From CAWKEY01 sp963848675 (lineage in GTDB: Bacteria; Pseudomonadota; Gammaproteobacteria; Methylococcales; Methylomonadaceae), in the NCBI GenBank assembly GCA_963848675.1, contig CAWKEY010000023.1, positions 1 to 64,000 on the forward strand: a DNA stretch of 64,000 nucleotides, read 5' to 3'. A program made the position numbers and the translations under genes. The notes under the pieces were generated by a model that worked only from the letters and a program-made list of their open reading frames with translations, did no database searches and had not been told where the DNA came from. Positions within the stretch are counted from its first letter, which is position 1; each line of letters starts with the position of its first letter. Positions 53,217-63,092 of this stretch are shown here, one piece after another.

Positions 53217-53266
53217 GATGACAGCATCGAACGTTTGGGACGGGGTTGAAAACCCGTCCCGCGTGG
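53208..53266 (+). repeat. REP element copy 5
   Basis: GTTTATTAAGATGACAGC lead, TTTGGGACGGG, a shortened loop TTGAAAA, CCCGTCCCGCGTGG. It forms the right end of segmental copy B. Confidence 0.85.
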
Positions 53267-53304
53267 AGCCTATCGGGGAATCCACCTTACCGCGTTTACA
53301 TTGA

Positions 53305-56300
53305 TTAAGGCCATATTTTTGCACCTGTTTCAAAGTCGCAATTCCATTCAGCATAACTTCCTTTTGTATCAGTTACCTCTTTGGCTGCCATGCATTGCTC
53401 ATATACAGTTTGTGGCTGTATTTTGGTATCGAGTAATACAGGGCTTAAGTTTAATCGCATGATAGTAGGTAAAGCTACAGGTCTTGTTCCTTCAGTCAGT
53501 TTTGAATTACTAAAACCGTCAACATCACATGTTCCTGCACATTTTACAGAGATAATATCATTGTATCTTTTACCCGCTGTTTCAGCTCCTGTTGGAGAAG
53601 CCAAGCTGGAATCACCTTCGGTCAATGGTACGATCGAATCGTAGTGGCGCACTCGCAAATTACCTGGTTCTGTTTCATTCAGAACTACATCAATAGAATA
53701 ATCCGTGTCTAATGTGCCACTATAATAATGTACATCTAGCAAGTAATTACCATTGGGTATGTTACTGCTGTTCCTATATGTCACAACCTCAGGCCCGAAC
53801 CCAGATGTATTATCAAAATCAAGGAACCCATATGTTTTAGATCGATCAGCATACCAAACTGTTTCATTGTTGGGATCTGATGTGTAAATATCAATATCAC
53901 TAGGACTTGTATTCCAACGCAATACATAGGTAATTCTGGATGGAATAAGAGCATTGGTGGTACTTGAAGTATTTTCAACACCTGTTAAATTAAGTATCTT
54001 TTCAGCCGTTAACGGTTTTGTCATGTCATTTGAATTGAAGCCTTGCAATTTAATGATATTTGCACCTAATGTAGCAATGGCATCAACACTGAAATTGCTA
54101 TTAGTAACAGTTGCAATCGTTTTGATATTATTCTTTGTGGCCACAATACGATCTATATTTGCAGTTGCATCACCATTAGTTTGAATAGCACCGGTAAGGG
54201 AAATAACACGATTTCTAACAGTACCACCTTCTGATGGGCTAGTAATCGTTATCTGTTGAGTAGCTTTATTTATTATGTTAAATGTAACTTTAAGCGTTGC
54301 AGTGTTGCTTGCACTTGGATTGACCAGAGATACAAAAACTTCAGGGATTGTACCGTTGAATGGATATTCAAAGTTACTCTTTTCTTTCGTTGAAAACCAG
54401 ATATGCTGATTCGTACCTATTTGGTTATCTCCTTGAAAGTTGGTGTCTTTACTTGTTAAAGAGACAATAACCTCTACATCTGATTCGACGGTTAATACCG
54501 CAACTTTTCCTGCGGGTAGTTGCCCTTGTATCCCCTTTATATGGAACGAATAGGCACCAATAGGCGGAATTGTATTTACACCATTTAACTTAAAGTCAGA
54601 TGTATCATTGCGATTAAGCCATTTATCGGTAGTGTCTAACCAAGGCTTGTCAAACAAGTACGGTGTAGGATTAAACGAGAACTTACTATCATCCTCGTTT
54701 GAATCCAATAAAGATATTTTGCCCTTGTCCTTAACGGGGTTATCAACGAACAAAGTCGCATATTGATAATAAACCAATGCTGTATCCATATCAGCAAGTT
54801 TATCGGCACCAAAATGTGAACCGAAGTCACAGCTAGCCGCACCTAGTTCTGTAACAAGATTGTTAATGCCCGTTGGATCTGTGGACTTATTGTGATTCAC
54901 AAGTTCTCTATAAATATCTTTAAAAGAACTACATTTTTCGGAAAGTAATTTGAAAAATGAAAACCGCTGATATTCAGCATAATTAACCTCTTTATTATCA
55001 CCATCCAGACCATGTTCCATGATTCTTGGACCTGGTTTCAAGCCGGTGTATGTATTTAGAGAATCATAAAGGAAATCTTCGAACCATCTGGCAGATCCTT
55101 CAATCATCCATACAACTCCATCATGGTCACCATTTACAAGTAAGCTTTTTCCTATAACGCCACTTCTTGCCTGAGCATGATGGAAATATTCATGGGCAAC
55201 TGTTGCTTGCATGTTTTCCAGAGAACTAAAGAGTCGGTTTAGATGCAGTGTACCAAAGTTCTCGTTATTCTCAGTCGTTACATATCCTCCGGTCGATGGA
55301 TTGACAAAAGTTTCAATATCAACGGTAAGTTTGGAGTCAGAGTCTAAATTGAGGGTTTTGAACTCGTTTCTAGCCACTACTAACCAAGCGATTAAATCTT
55401 GTATGGTTGCTCCATCAAATGGGGTAATTCCCCAATTTTTTGACCCTGAAAATAAACCGAAATCCTTTACAAAAACTTTAAAATCAGGATCGCCGGCCCA
55501 GGTACAATCTTGACGGTTATAATTAGGGACACGATATATTGATCTCGGAGCACATGTAACATCTGCTGCGATAGATGCAATATCGGAATCTGAAAGACTC
55601 ATTGCTAAGTTTTTTTGAATTAGTGAAACAGCGCTGCTTTCTAACGCTGGCGCAGCCTGTGACTTACTCACGCCAAAGAATAAAAGTCCATGGACACCGT
55701 TCAGGTGAATGACGACAACAGGATTGTCTGCATCTCCTTCGTAATCAATATCTATTAATATTTTGGACCATATAGGCATTGGAACATCTAGTGCTTTCAC
55801 ATAACCATGCAAGTTAACGTCTTCTACCCCTGACCCTTGCGGCAATTGAGATAGGGGCATTCTGATTGCCACGCTAGTTTCAACCTTGGACTTGATTACA
55901 AAAGCATCGGTTATTGGTGTTATCCAATTTGGAATAGCAGGAACACTGCCAGTGGTCACCCGATTAATTTCCAGCCCACTCAAGTTTGTGGCCACAGCAC
56001 TTGTATCTGTAATACTCAAACCCAAAAGGTTGCTATTAGCTTCTGTCACGGTGACTGTTGTACCGTTATTAGAGGTTTGCAGCAATGTTGTTTGCGTAAC
56101 AGTAACAGGAAAACTAACCTCATCAAATAAGGCCCCATCAGTTACCTTGGCTGTCACATTGAAACTTTTGCCCTCCGCTGATACGGGTGGTGTCCAACTA
56201 ATAGCGCCCGTATTGAAATCAATCTGCATGCCCTCAGGCGCTTCCAACAAAGAAAATGAAACTTGCTTGTTTCCAGTATATGTTATCCTCGGTGTGAAGC

Positions 56301-56827
56301 TTGCCGGTAATTCGGAAATAAGGAGATTTAAGTCAACGGGTACCGAAAGCTCAAGTGCAATGCCTTTCATCGCTATATCATCAGCATCGATACCTTCATA
56401 CGAAGAATCTGAACTTTGAGCCGGTAATAGACTTACTAAGTAGTCTTGGACCCCATTTTGTACATTACTATTAGTCCCAGTTACAATCACGGTTTGATTG
56501 ACAAACCAATTATCAGGAGTAAATGTCAGACTTGAAACAGCGGGTATTCCCTCATTTATATCCGATGATGAAACCGGAATAATGACGTCGGCCGTTGGCT
56601 GGTGTGACAATCTGACAGTGAATTCTGCAACCGAGTTATAACTTGCAGTATTACCTATCACTTCACCCACAACGACAAGCCTTGGCGGTGTAACATCCTG
56701 AATAGTGAGTTCTGCGGGGAGCGCATCCGCCCGCCAGACCTCTATCTCCTTGCCATACAAGATACGCTTCAGCTGCAAGTTGCCTTTTATTTCACCTGGG
56801 GGTGTGTTTGCCGGTAGGGTTATCGTC
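53305..56827 (-). pseudogene. Large secreted Ig-like/metallopeptidase protein, main part (interrupted by IS4)
   Basis: This holds about 1173 codons of a gene whose first 101 codons lie across the IS at 58247-58548. Visible regions in order are a Calx-beta/Ig-like repeat (SSLTFTPDNWFVNQTVIVTG), a putative Ig domain (GMQIDFNTGAISWTPPVS), a zinc peptidase-like region with HEYFHH at 55177-55194 and a downstream Glu in MIEGSARWFED about 30 residues on (gluzincin spacing), and a C-terminal DUF2135-like domain (SDIDIYTSDPNNETVWY, DFDNTSGFGPEVVTY). It is predicted to be exported. An in-frame start inside the IS could translate this part alone, without signal peptide. I do not know a named family for the whole protein. 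Confidence 0.8.
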
Positions 56828-58235
56828 ATCTCGTTATACACAACTCTGCGATTCACGCACAGCCCGTATACCCAAGGCGAAATCCATTACGCGCTGAAGC
56901 CCTAGCCAAAGCGTTTTCGTACCCGGCTCGCCATCACCTTTACGACCCAGAAAACCGCCAAAGCCAGCGATCAGGCGGATGACGTCGTTCAGCTTTGGGG
57001 GCTGATCCGGCAAGGGTTTACGTGCGACCAACCAGGCGGCCTGCCATTCTTCCGGGTCGAAGACCACTTCACAGTCCATCTCCGGGCAGGCCCGTCCCAG
57101 CCGCATCAGATAGCCGATTCGCCAAGCGGTAATCATGTACAAGGCCAGGGCCAACTCGATGCGCGGCATCGCCGACAACTGTAACGCTTCAACCTTACAA
57201 CCGTTTTTGAGAATGTTGAAAAACATTTCAATTTCCCAGCGGCACCGGTACCAGTCGACCAGTTCGGCGGCTTCGGCCAGCGTATTGGCCGAACGGTTGG
57301 TCAGCAGTCGCCATTCCAGCGGCTTTTCACCGGCTGGCGGGTTGATTTCGCGAGCCAGAAGGGCCGTGACTTCAATGTCCCCGCCGTTCCCGTCAGGCAA
57401 GCGGACGCGCAAGCAACGCAGTTGCTGGGTGACGTTGCGCCCTGTGCGTCCCGGACGTGGGGGCAAGTAAAATTGCACCTCGCCTAAGTCGGGCGCTTGC
57501 TCGGCCTGCTCCCATAGCTTGGCCTCATCCCGGCCCAGTTTTCGATTGTGCTTGGCCCGGATCAACCAGTCAGCAGGATTCCCTAAGGCATGGGCACGTT
57601 GCATCAAGGCCAGCATATCCGCTTCGCGGTCGGCTACATAGATCCACCGGGTTTCGGGCATGGCCTCGGCGTATTCGGCAATCCGTTCGTAGCCTTCCAG
57701 CCAGCGCTGGCTTTCCAGTATGCCGGGACGTTCGCCGTGCGCTTCTTTCGGTTCCCGCGCCCACATCCAGGCATCCAAAACGCCCAAAGGCAAGCGCTCC
57801 GGGGTCACCGCAAAGGTCGGATGCAAATACATGCCCCGCTGCGCTTCATAAGACATCGGCCCCAAGCCTGCTATCGTTTGACCATGGTAATCGAGCTCTG
57901 TCGTATCCTGCAGACACAGCACCACGGGACTGGCTTGGATGCGCTTTAATGTACAGTCGATATGCGGCTGCAGAATATCCCGCCAGTCGATGTCGTCCTG
58001 CGCCAAAAACCGGTAAGCTGCTACGGTTTCACTCCAGCCGCCGCACGCGCCTGGAATGCTCGCACTGGGTTTTTCTGAAAACCGTTCCAATAACTTCACT
58101 GACCGATTATTCAATCGTTGATCTCCAAGGTCAATGCCCGACAATTCATCCTTCGCCCATCCCACTTCTGTTTACCGCCCCGAACACAAAAAGGGCAGTA
58201 GGTTACAGTATTAGCGAAGTTGTGTATAACGAGAT
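56828..58235. mobile_element. IS4-family insertion sequence (1408 bp)
   Basis: The terminal repeats ATCTCGTTATACACAAC (56828-56844) and its inverse (58219-58235) are perfect over 17 bases. An 11-base target duplication GGGTTATCGTC flanks it (56817-56827 and 58236-58246). It contains one intact transposase and interrupts a secreted-protein gene; the clean ends suggest a recent insertion. Confidence 0.95.
56834..58165 (-). CDS. IS4-family transposase (Tn5-like)
   Basis: The 443-residue protein begins MGWAKDELSGIDLGDQRLNN with the Tn5-type N-terminal DNA-binding domain (RFSEKPSASIPGACGGWSET). DDE residues are in CLQDTTELDY, YVADREADM and the RWEIEMFFNILK (Y-R-E-K-like) segment. The frame is open throughout, so the element is potentially active. 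It is oriented like the interrupted host gene. Confidence 0.95.
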   Translation of the reverse strand: MGWAKDELSGIDLGDQRLNNRSVKLLERFSEKPSASIPGACGGWSETVAAYRFLAQDDIDWRDILQPHIDCTLKRIQASPVVLCLQDTTELDYHGQTIAGLGPMSYEAQRGMYLHPTFAVTPERLPLGVLDAWMWAREPKEAHGERPGILESQRWLEGYERIAEYAEAMPETRWIYVADREADMLALMQRAHALGNPADWLIRAKHNRKLGRDEAKLWEQAEQAPDLGEVQFYLPPRPGRTGRNVTQQLRCLRVRLPDGNGGDIEVTALLAREINPPAGEKPLEWRLLTNRSANTLAEAAELVDWYRCRWEIEMFFNILKNGCKVEALQLSAMPRIELALALYMITAWRIGYLMRLGRACPEMDCEVVFDPEEWQAAWLVARKPLPDQPPKLNDVIRLIAGFGGFLGRKGDGEPGTKTLWLGLQRVMDFALGIRAVRESQSCV

Positions 58236-58246
58236 GGGTTATCGTC

Positions 58247-58548
58247 ACCTGGAAGGTAACCTGATTACCGCGCTTGAACAGCGCAGGAAACTTGGGTTGG
58301 GCGATCGTGACAAAAGGCGCAATGGCGCCCTCGGCAACAATGCGCAGCTGGTTGGTAAAGGGAATGGGGAGAATGCCAGTGTGTTTGAGGACAACTGTAT
58401 GGGTGGTGCTGGTTCCTGGCGCCATACTGGCTGGCGTGAGCTGGGCAGGCGTCCAACTGATGCGGGGCGGTAATGCTGCGTAGGCGGCGCTTCCCAACAT
58501 GAGAAGCAGCAATCCGAGCAGGAGACTTATGTGTTTTGTGATTCGCAT
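58247..58548 (-). pseudogene. N-terminal part of the interrupted secreted protein
   Basis: From ATG 58548 the frame reads a signal peptide (MRITKHISLLLGLLLLMLG.., cleavage near AYA) and the start of an Ig-like domain (PPRISWTPAQLTPASMAPG, TTHTVVLKHTGILPIPF). At the target duplication it passes straight into the IS. Removing the IS and one duplication joins TFQVTIT to LPANTPPGE in frame and gives one gene of 1274 codons. The fragment as it stands would end at a stop inside the element at 58111. Confidence 0.85.
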
Positions 58549-58604
58549 GAGCGTACTCTCGTCGTAATGTATCAAGACAATGTATAAACGAGCCCGCTCT
58601 GGAC

Positions 58605-58664
58605 AAAAAAAAGCCGGACTCCCAAGTATGGCCATAACGATGGTCACTTTCGGCAGTCCGGCTT
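58605..58664 (-). terminator. Terminator in the riboswitch expression platform
   Basis: On the minus strand AAGCCGGACT (58664-58655) pairs with AGTCCGGCTT (58620-58611), followed by an eight-base U-run. The first arm overlaps the 3' part of the aptamer, so the two folds compete. It lies about 57 bases before the secreted-protein start. Confidence 0.85.
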
Positions 58665-58722
58665 TCCTGGATCAGAGGATCCGCAACTTTCTGTCCCTAC
58701 CTTGCGATAGGTTTGGCGTTTT
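58648..58722 (-). promoter_or_regulatory. Cyclic-di-GMP-I (GEMM-I) riboswitch aptamer
   Basis: Read on the minus strand, the leader has the ordered GEMM landmarks: CAAACC, a CCTATC/GGTAGG hairpin capped by the GCAA tetraloop, GGGAC, AAAG, a GGATCC/GATCC arm, and the closing AAAGCCGGACTGCCG. The strong 3' match to the family's AGCCGGxxTGCC ending supports c-di-GMP-I rather than class II. Because its end provides the first arm of the terminator, ligand binding should prevent termination (an ON switch). It controls the split Ig/metallopeptidase gene. Confidence 0.72.
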
Positions 58723-58910
58723 TTATTTTTTTGTGAATTGAATCACAAAAAATATAACATTTCAACGGAGCATTTTAGTACGGAATTATGTAGCTATTTT
58801 GCATTTTTGGTAACGGTCTGATTCTACTGTCATTTCGGCCAACGGGACGACTGCATGGATGCAGGAGGTAGTGCAATGCAGGAGTAATTGCCGAGAAATC
58901 TGATCGCTTA

Positions 58911-59156
58911 CCTGACTAGCAAGATGCTTCAGCCTATACGTAACAGGCACCCGTTTTCGTCGTTCCGGCAGGGATTCACATCAGGCTATCCTGCCTGATG
59001 CCCTTCGGGTTAATGCAAATCTGTTCCAGATAGATTTGTGCCGGAACCCAGAAGCCAAGGATGGCTTGCCTAACTTACATCCCTGTAGCCTGGATACCGG
59101 CAATCCCTGCCGGTAAGACGGTATTTGCCCTTAGCGGAAGCATCTTGCTAATCAAG
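58911..59156 (+). repeat. MITE-like element copy 2 (full length, 246 bp)
   Basis: Bounded by CCTGACTAGCAAGATGCTTC at the left and GAAGCATCTTGCTAATCAAG at the right. It contains a further inner segment (from about 58977 to 59041) not found in copies 1 and 3. The interior has nested inverted GGCTTGCC and CCGGCA motifs and no open frame. Confidence 0.85.
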
Positions 59157-59251
59157 ATCGCTTAAGCATGGGTATAGGGATCAAGATTCCTCGCTCTGTT
59201 CGGAATGACATGACACTGAATAGTTTTACGAGTCTTGCCCATCAGCCGGTA

Positions 59252-60820
59252 TCAGCGTAAATCCTGGGCCAGCAAACCGGCGTTGCCGCCGATGGCGGCG
59301 GTATTGATGGTGACGGTCTGCTCGACGGCAAAACGGCTCAGGTAGCCGGGGCCGCCGGCTTTGGGGCCGGTGCCGGAAAGCCCCATGCCGCCAAAGGGCT
59401 GCACGCCGACGACAGCGCCGATCATGTTCCGGTTGACATAGATATTGCCCACTTTTACGCCCTGCCGGATGGTGTCGATAGTGGCGTCTATTCTGCTGTG
59501 TATGCCCAGGGTCAAGCCGTAACCGGTGGCGTTGACAGCGGCAATGGCGCTATCGAGTTGGGATGCGCGGTAGCGGATCAGATGCAAGACCGGCCCGAAT
59601 ACTTCCTGAGTCAGTTGCGCTAACGATTGAAGCTCTATCAGAGCGGGCGCAAAAAAACTGCCGTGCGCCAGACCTTCCAGCAGCGGCAGTTGATAGAGCA
59701 GCTTGGCCTGTTTCTGCATGACGTCCAGATGCGCAGACAAGGGCGCCAGTGCGGCCCGGTCGATAATCGGGCCGATGTCGGTTTGATACACGCCGGGATT
59801 GCCGATGCTTAATTCCTGCATGGCGCCTATCAGCATGGCGATGGTTTTATCGGCAATGTCCTCCTGCACAAACAACACCCGCAACGCCGAGCAGCGCTGA
59901 CCGGCGCTGTTGAACGCCGAGACTATGGCGTCCTGCACCAGTTGTTCGAGCAATGCCGAGCTGTCGGCGATCATCACGTTCTGGCCGCCGGTCTCGGCAA
60001 TGAGCGGCACAAGAGCCTGATGATGCCTGGCCAGTTGCAGATTGATGAACTGTGCCGTGGCCGTGGAACCGGTAAAAGCGATCCCGGCAACGCGAGGATC
60101 AGGCAGCAGTTGCTGCCCTAACAGGCTGCCGGCCACCGGCAAAAACTGCAAGACCGCTTCGGGTATGCCGGCCTGATGCAACAACTGGATGCAGCGCAGC
60201 GCGGTTAAGGCCGTCTGACTGGCCGGTTTGGCGATAACGGTATTACCGGCGGCCAGCGCCGCCGTGATCTGGCCTATAAAAATGGCGATGGGGAAATTCC
60301 ACGGACTGATGCAGACAAAAACGCCGCGGCCGTAATGATAGAGCCGGTTGTCCTCGCCGGTCGGGCCGGGCAGCCGCATCGGCTCGGCGAATAAATCCAG
60401 CGCAGATTGGGCATAATAGCGGCAATAATCGACGGCCTCCCTGACTTCCGCCAAGGCATCCTTAATGGTGCGTCCGCCTTCGCGTACACACAAAGACACC
60501 AGTTCCAGGCGGTGTAGCTCGAAAAGATCGGCCGCCTGCTTTAAATACTCCGCGCGTTGTGCGACAGCGCACAGCCGCCAATCGTTAAATGCCTCTGCCG
60601 CACCGCTCAACGCCTGCTCAATGTCCTCGGGTTGGGCAGTAATTACAGAACCGACAATGAGGCGATTGTCACTCGGATCAACAACCAGCCGCTCGCTGCC
60701 GGAACCGGGTCTGCCGTTGATTAAGGGCATTGCCGTCCAGTGCTTGGCAGCCAGAGAATCCAGATTCTGCTGCACTGATTCCAGTTGCTCCGGGTCGGCC
60801 AGATTCAAGCCCGAGGAATT
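59252..60820 (-). pseudogene. putA: PutA, C-terminal delta-1-pyrroline-5-carboxylate dehydrogenase part
   Basis: This half oxidises glutamate semialdehyde to glutamate with NAD. The ALDH landmarks are WNFPIAIFIGQITAALAAGN, AIAKPA-like VIAKPASQT, ETGGQN with the general base Glu, and SAGQRCSALRVL with the nucleophile Cys; PFGGMGLSGTG closes it. It is out of frame with the proline dehydrogenase half by one base near 60821. A start at 60895 would begin in the wrong part of the linker. Split by a frameshift, so no bifunctional PutA is made unless the shift is an error or is bypassed. Confidence 0.85.
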
Positions 60821-60824
60821 GCAG

Positions 60825-62375
60825 CCGCTGTTCGCCGAATAAATTCGCAGGCAAGGCGATAGGTGATCGAATGGCGGATGTTTTTGCCGCCTCAACCGGA
60901 TCGCGAATCAGTTCATCGATGCTGATATCCGCTAGGCTGATTTGATTGATGAACGAGGTATTGGCGCCGTTCTCCAGCAAACGTCTGACCAGATAGGGCA
61001 GCAACTCATGATATTCACCGACCGGCGCATACACGCGGCACGGTATCTGCCAGTTTTCAACGGCCATGATTTCCCGGTAAAGCCCCTCGCCCATGCCGTG
61101 CAAGCGCTGGAATTCATAACTCGGATGCTGATGACCAAAGTGATGAATCGCGGCAAGCGTATGCGCGTTGTGGCTGGCGAACTGAGGATAAAATGCCGCC
61201 GTCCGGGACAGGATAAACTGCGCGCAAGCCAGATACGATAAGTCGGTCGCCGATTTATGGGTAAACACCGGGTAATCGCTCAGGCCGTTTTCCTGCGCGC
61301 GTTTTATTTCGCTGTCCCAGTAGGCGCCCTTGACCAGGCGCAAGGGAATCCTCTTATGTTGGCATTCGGCCAGGCCAGCGAGCCAGCGGATCACCGGCAG
61401 TGCTCTTTTTTGATAGGCCTGCACAGCCAAACCCAGCCCCGGCCAAGCGTTTAAATCGGGATGGGTAAAGACGGCGGCAAAAATATCCAGCGACATGTCC
61501 AGGCGTTCGGACTCTTCCGCATCGATGGTAATGGCAATATTGGCCGTGCGCGCTGCCTGGGCCTGGGCCAGCGCCAGCAGTTTATCCGTCAACGCCCTGA
61601 CTGCACGAACGTGCTGCAAGGGTTCGTAACGCGGGTAGAGCGCCGATAATTTGATCGAAATTCCTGGATTGGCGAACATATCGTCACAGTCCGCTTGCCC
61701 GGCCAAGGCATCAATAGCCGAACAATAGGCCTGAAAATAGCGCTCTGCATCGGCAGTTGTCAGCGCCGCCTCCCCCAGCCTATCGAATGAATAGCGGAAC
61801 AGCCGATCGTGTTCGCTGCGTTTTAGGGCTTCCGGCATGGACTCTGCAAAGACGAATTGCAAGGCCAGATATTGCATGGCCTGCTTTAGGGCGGCGCGGA
61901 TCAAGGGCGCGCCCAGGCGGGATAACAATCCCTCGAAGACCGAAGACGTTTGCTCTCCCTGCATCAACAGGTGCCCTTCAATGCCTCCTGCGACCAACAG
62001 CGCTTTCGTGGCTAAATTGACCAGCGGGGAATCGCTGTGCTGTAAATGACGCTGCCAGTCGGCACGAGTGAGTTTTTCCTGTAAAAACAGGTCTTGCGTG
62101 CGGCTGTCGGGAATGCGCAGCAAGGCTTCGGCAATTCCCATTAACACAATGCCTTCCTCAGAATTAAGCTGATATTCCTGCAGAAAGCCTTCAATGGCGC
62201 TATGCGGGTGTTTTGCTTCTCTGACTCCGGCAACCAGGGTTCTGGCGCAAGCGCTAATCGGAATCGGATCGTAACCGTCGAATCCAGCTGATAATTCACT
62301 GATGAGGCGTTGCTCATCGGCTAAATAAGCCTGATTAATCGCTTTGCGTAATGCGGCTAAAGATTGTTGAGTCAT
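60825..62375 (-). pseudogene. putA: PutA, N-terminal proline dehydrogenase part
   Basis: This half oxidises proline to pyrroline-5-carboxylate using FAD. It runs from MTQQSLAALRKAINQAYLAD to LPANLFGEQR; landmarks are GISIKLSALYPRYE, IDAEESERLD, and RLVKGAYWDSEIKRAQ. The protein lacks the N-terminal ribbon-helix-helix DNA-binding domain, so it is the short non-repressor type of about 1040 residues. Beyond GEQR the frame drifts into nonsense and stops at 60678, whereas the expected continuation (NSSGLNLADPEQ) is one base away in the next frame. Confidence 0.85.
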
Positions 62376-63040
62376 TGCGGCTGATTAAATCCTTTGGAAA
62401 GATGCTCTATGCTCTCGGCTGTGAGCTTTGAAACCAGAAGCCGAGCCAGGAAAGCATAACGATCAATTGATTTTTATTGTTCCATAGAGGCGCCGCAAGT
62501 CAATTTCTTTTGTCAGCGGTCTGGCGTTGGCATCTAAACACTTCGTCGGGTCGGCTGGGATTCCCTTCAGGTTAACGCAAATCTGTTGCCGGCATACAGA
62601 CTGTTTGTAGGAGGGGCTTTAGCCGCGATTGAATCGGCTTAGGAACGCGTATCAAATAACTTGCGTAACTCTGAGAAACAATTTTCTGTGTAGGTGCGGA
62701 TTTAGCCGCACCGTGCGAATAAATTCGCACCTACACTTGCTCAACTTATTTCGTGCGCATTACTTAAACTGATCCTACAAGCTCATCTTAGAAGAAATGG
62801 ATTGTCGCGGCTAAAGCCCCTCCTACACTCTCATCCAGAAAATTGCAATCGGGGGTTTTCAACCATCGACATTGGTTGATTTGCACACTCCCTTTCCTTC
62901 ACGCCGATCCGCTTTAGCGGCCGCAACAGACACCGGCCAGCACAGCCATCCGCCGGTAAAACCTGCATAAGACTGATTTTTAAGGGTTTCTTAAAGGCGT
63001 AAACGCATGTCTGACTTGAGATAAATAGATCCAAAGCTTC
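62376..63040. other. Repeat-rich spacer upstream of dabA
   Basis: No gene is supported; short frames here have no ribosome-binding sites or family resemblance. It contains the nested palindrome at 62607-62826 and ends at the candidate sigma-54 promoter. Confidence 0.5.
62607..62826. repeat. Nested 220-bp palindromic repeat
   Basis: GTAGGAGGGGCTTTAGCCGCGA (22 bases, in two parts 62607-62617 and 62618-62628) is perfectly repeated in inverse at 62805-62826. Inside, GTGTAGGTGCG (62688-62698) pairs with CGCACCTACAC (62726-62736), enclosing two more hairpins, TGCGG/CCGCA and GTGCGAAT/ATTCGCAC. Both units share the GTAGG..GCGG..TTTAGCCGC core, so it is a stack of one repeat family. Confidence 0.75.
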
Positions 63041-63056
63041 TGGCACAGATTATGCC
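63041..63056 (+). promoter_or_regulatory. Candidate sigma-54 promoter for dabA
   Basis: TGGCACAGATTATGCC fits the -24/-12 consensus TGGCACRN4TTGCW with the GG and GC dinucleotides at the right spacing and one mismatch at the first T of TTGC. It lies 290 bases before the dabA start, with a MITE-like element in between. Confidence 0.45.
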
Positions 63057-63092
63057 TAGCCTAGGACTATGAGTTTGTAATACAAACCTTTT

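Larger units (their letters stand above)
52840..53266. repeat. Segmental duplication, copy B
   Basis: About 427 bases nearly identical to 51188-51615, in the same orientation. It is flanked by REP copies 4 and 5. The body and 3' end of the DUF29 gene are missing from this copy. Confidence 0.9.

Noticed and set aside
57457..58473. Long plus-strand frame of 338 codons
   Set aside because: It is antisense to the IS4 transposase and its end; no start signal and no family resemblance.
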